DNA from: Acidimicrobiia bacterium
GTDB lineage: Bacteria; Actinomycetota; Acidimicrobiia; IMCC26256; PALSA-555
Assembly: GCA_040881685.1 (NCBI GenBank)
Contig: JBBECS010000047.1
Coordinates: 3,575-67,574 of the forward strand
Reading direction: 5' to 3'
DNA: 64,000 nucleotides
Under the pieces are notes generated by a model. The model made no database searches, had not been told where the DNA came from, and saw only the letters and a list, made by a program, of their open reading frames with translations. A program made the translations under genes and the position numbers. Positions 62,523-64,000 of the stretch are shown here, piece after piece. The stretch's first letter is position 1. Each line of letters starts with the position of its first letter.

Positions 62523-63575
62523 ATGCGCAAGTCCCGAGGCGGCTTCCTCTCCCCCGTCGTGCGCCGGCTCCTCGCGGAGCACGGTCTCGACGCGTCGGAG
62601 GTCGAGGGCACCGGCACGGGTGGGCGCATCACGCGCGGCGATGTGGAAGCCGTCGTCGCGGCCCGAGGTGGCGATGCCTCACCGCAGGCCTCGGTCCCGG
62701 CCCAGCCCGCGGCCGAGCCGCCGCCTCCCCCGATCCGGGTCACGAGCCCGCGGGACAGCGACGAGGTTGACAGCGCCGAGGAGGCAGAGGACCAGGCCAC
62801 ACCACCCGCGCGGGAGCCTGCAGCCGCGAGCTCAGCCGCAGCGGGCGAGCCGCACGAGACGCTCGTGCCGTTCACGGCCATCCGGCGGCGCATCGCCATG
62901 AACCTGCGCGAGTCGGTGGCCACAGCTGCGCACGCGTTCTGCGCGGTCGAGGCCGACTTCGAACGAGTCGACCGGGTCCGCCGCGCGCACGCCGACGCAT
63001 GGCGCGAGCGCGAGGGCTTCTCGCTCACGTATCTCCCGTTCGTCGCCCGTGCGGTCTGCGAGGCGTTGGTGGAGTTCCCGCACGTGAATGCGTCGGTCGT
63101 GGAGGACGGGCTCCTTGTTCGCCATGACGTGCACCTGGGCTTCGCGGTCGACCTCGACCACGAAGGGCTGATCGTGCCGGTCGTGCGCGAAGCTGGCAGC
63201 CTTCGACTCGTAGAGATCGCCCGGGCGATCGCTGATCTCGCGGTACGCGCTCGCGCCGGGAAGCTGGGGCCCGACGACGTCACGGGTGGCACCTTCACGA
63301 TCACCAACCCGGGTCCGAGCGGCACGCTGCTCTCGGTGCCGATCATCAATCAGCCACAGATCGGGATCCTGGCGACCGACACCGTGCGCCGTCGCCCGGT
63401 GATGGTTCCCACGGGCGACGGCGGTGAGGGGGTGGCTGTCCACGCGGTGGGGATGCTCGGGTTGTCGTTCGACCACCGGGCGATCGACGGCGCCTATGCG
63501 GCGTCGTTCGTGAGCCGGGTGGCAGCGATTGTCGAGGCCCACGATTGGGAGCCTGAGGTCAAACCGGTCACCTGA
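62523..63575 (+). CDS. Dihydrolipoamide acyltransferase (E2) lacking the lipoyl domain
   Basis: 350 residues from ATG 62523, chosen because GGTGAG precedes it (ATG 62505 is also open). It starts directly with a peripheral-subunit-binding domain (LSPVVRRLLAEHGLDASEVEGTGTGGRITRGDV, about 9-41), then a Pro/Ala/Glu-rich linker (about 45-110) and the catalytic domain (about 118-345) with LSFDHRAIDGAYA (HxxxDG). No lipoyl domain with its DKA-type Lys is encoded before it. It would need a lipoyl domain from another protein. Confidence 0.85.
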   Translation: MRKSRGGFLSPVVRRLLAEHGLDASEVEGTGTGGRITRGDVEAVVAARGGDASPQASVPAQPAAEPPPPPIRVTSPRDSDEVDSAEEAEDQATPPAREPAAASSAAAGEPHETLVPFTAIRRRIAMNLRESVATAAHAFCAVEADFERVDRVRRAHADAWREREGFSLTYLPFVARAVCEALVEFPHVNASVVEDGLLVRHDVHLGFAVDLDHEGLIVPVVREAGSLRLVEIARAIADLAVRARAGKLGPDDVTGGTFTITNPGPSGTLLSVPIINQPQIGILATDTVRRRPVMVPTGDGGEGVAVHAVGMLGLSFDHRAIDGAYAASFVSRVAAIVEAHDWEPEVKPVT

Positions 63576-63972
63576 GCTGCGGAGAACGCCCGAACGCGGC
63601 TCGGGTCCGGGCTCGGGGCTGCCGAAACATTCTCCGGACTGGGGCGTGGCGGCTCATCGGAGGCAGACATGCTGGTACGCGGCGCGCCGGCAGGCCGACG
63701 CTCGCGAGCGCGCCGACGCGTCGCGCCGAACGCAATCCCTGCAGCCACCGCCAATCCCTGCGCTTCCTCCACTCGCACGCGCGCCCTCGGTCCGGCGGTG
63801 TTCCTCGCGCTCGAGTCGGCCCTTGGCCGGCGGAACCCGCGGCTGACGGCCGTCCCGTCGACCGCGCGGCTCGCCGACTCGCGGTCAGCAATCCTTTACC
63901 CTGCGCGAACCTTGATCCGGTTCGTCCCGCTCAAGTTTCCGGTGAGAAGCCGCCGACACCGAAAGAGGCGGG
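63576..63972. other. Gap without a supported gene
   Basis: No reading frame here has a recognisable domain or good start. Short Arg/Pro/Ser-rich frames on both strands look like chance frames of GC-rich sequence. The last 45 bases hold a possible promoter for a gene beyond the window. Confidence 0.6.
63931..63959 (+). promoter_or_regulatory. Possible sigma28 (FliA/WhiG-like) promoter
   Basis: TCAAGTTT at 63931-63938 and GCCGACAC at 63952-63959 resemble the TAAAGTTT and GCCGATAA boxes, but the 13-base spacer is 2 longer than the E. coli form. It lies just before an ATG at 63973. The call is weak. Confidence 0.25.
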
Positions 63973-64000
63973 ATGCACGGAAAGGATCTGGGACTGCGCC
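63973..64000 (+). CDS. Possible start of a gene cut by the window end
   Basis: ATG at 63973 with AAAGAGGCGG before it begins MHGKDLGLR, and then the window ends. Too short for any assignment. Confidence 0.3.

Noticed and set aside
63576-63900. Short frames on both strands after the E2 gene
   Set aside because: They are Arg/Pro/Ser-rich with no motif and no convincing start site.
1-64000. tRNA, rRNA, CRISPR arrays, insertion sequences or prophage genes
   Set aside because: I found no cloverleaf-like sequence, no spaced direct-repeat array and no transposase, integrase or phage structural gene. A tRNAscan and IS search would settle this.

Overview
The window is GC-rich, tightly packed bacterial chromosome and reads as an actinobacterium. 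Supporting signs are the order rpsM-rpsK-rpsD-rpoA-rplQ-truA, the run rplM-rpsI-glmM ... acpS-nnr-alr-tsaE-tsaB-rimI-tsaD-groES, a CBS-less GuaB3, a DUF222/HNH (13E12-type) gene behind an SOS box, a DUF1906 protein and many GTG/TTG starts. The gene mix (sulfotransferase beside DUF1214, fused E1 alpha-beta, very long GlmS) suggests an Acidimicrobiia-like lineage; that placement is inference.

Layout. 1-3537: end of the alpha/RNA polymerase operon. 3548-6021 (minus): a secreted esterase and an alkaline-phosphatase-superfamily enzyme whose motifs are in permuted order. 6165-12469: rplM, rpsI, glmM, a 1137-residue GlmS-like synthase and a cupin. 12651-13808: LexA-boxed DUF222/HNH gene. 14366-23745: acpS, NAD(P)HX repair, CBS protein, alanine racemase, hydrolase, P1 peptidase, family-4 UDG, tsaE/tsaB/rimI/tsaD and a CIRCE-controlled groES without groEL. 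23893-33885: Nudix, two secreted proteins, guaB3-guaA, class I aldolase, dtd, pcrA/uvrD. 34084-44968: central metabolism (B12-binding mutase subunit, sucC, sucD, purN, purH, folD, icd, J-domain protein, mdh). 45058-51922 (minus): an envelope-stress-like cluster of PspA, a coiled-coil membrane protein, a solute-binding/VWA protein, a second exported protein and a TerB-like/CbxX AAA+ ATPase. 51941-55439: lipocalin-like, MOSC, DUF1214, sulfotransferase. 55647-60344 (minus): glpD, an alkyl-DHAP-synthase-like oxidase and glpK. 60368-63575: fused E1 and a lipoyl-less E2, divergent. 63576-63972 has no supported gene.

The most striking non-gene signal is a dispersed family of intergenic elements (at least eleven copies between about 22.2 and 57.2 kb). 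Each is built from a hairpin with a TA-containing 3-nt loop, a conserved spacer, a second short hairpin and a GAGAGCGGGAA-like tail. Copies fill almost every intergenic gap of roughly 50-160 bp between neighbouring genes in this part of the window, while the other neighbours overlap by 1-4 bp. The hairpin arms differ between copies by paired changes, and several copies supply the stop codon or last residues of the gene before them. Other regulatory signals are a promoter with CIRCE before groES, two LexA-like boxes (DUF222/HNH and pcrA), and three exact 20-bp tandem repeats before guaB3.
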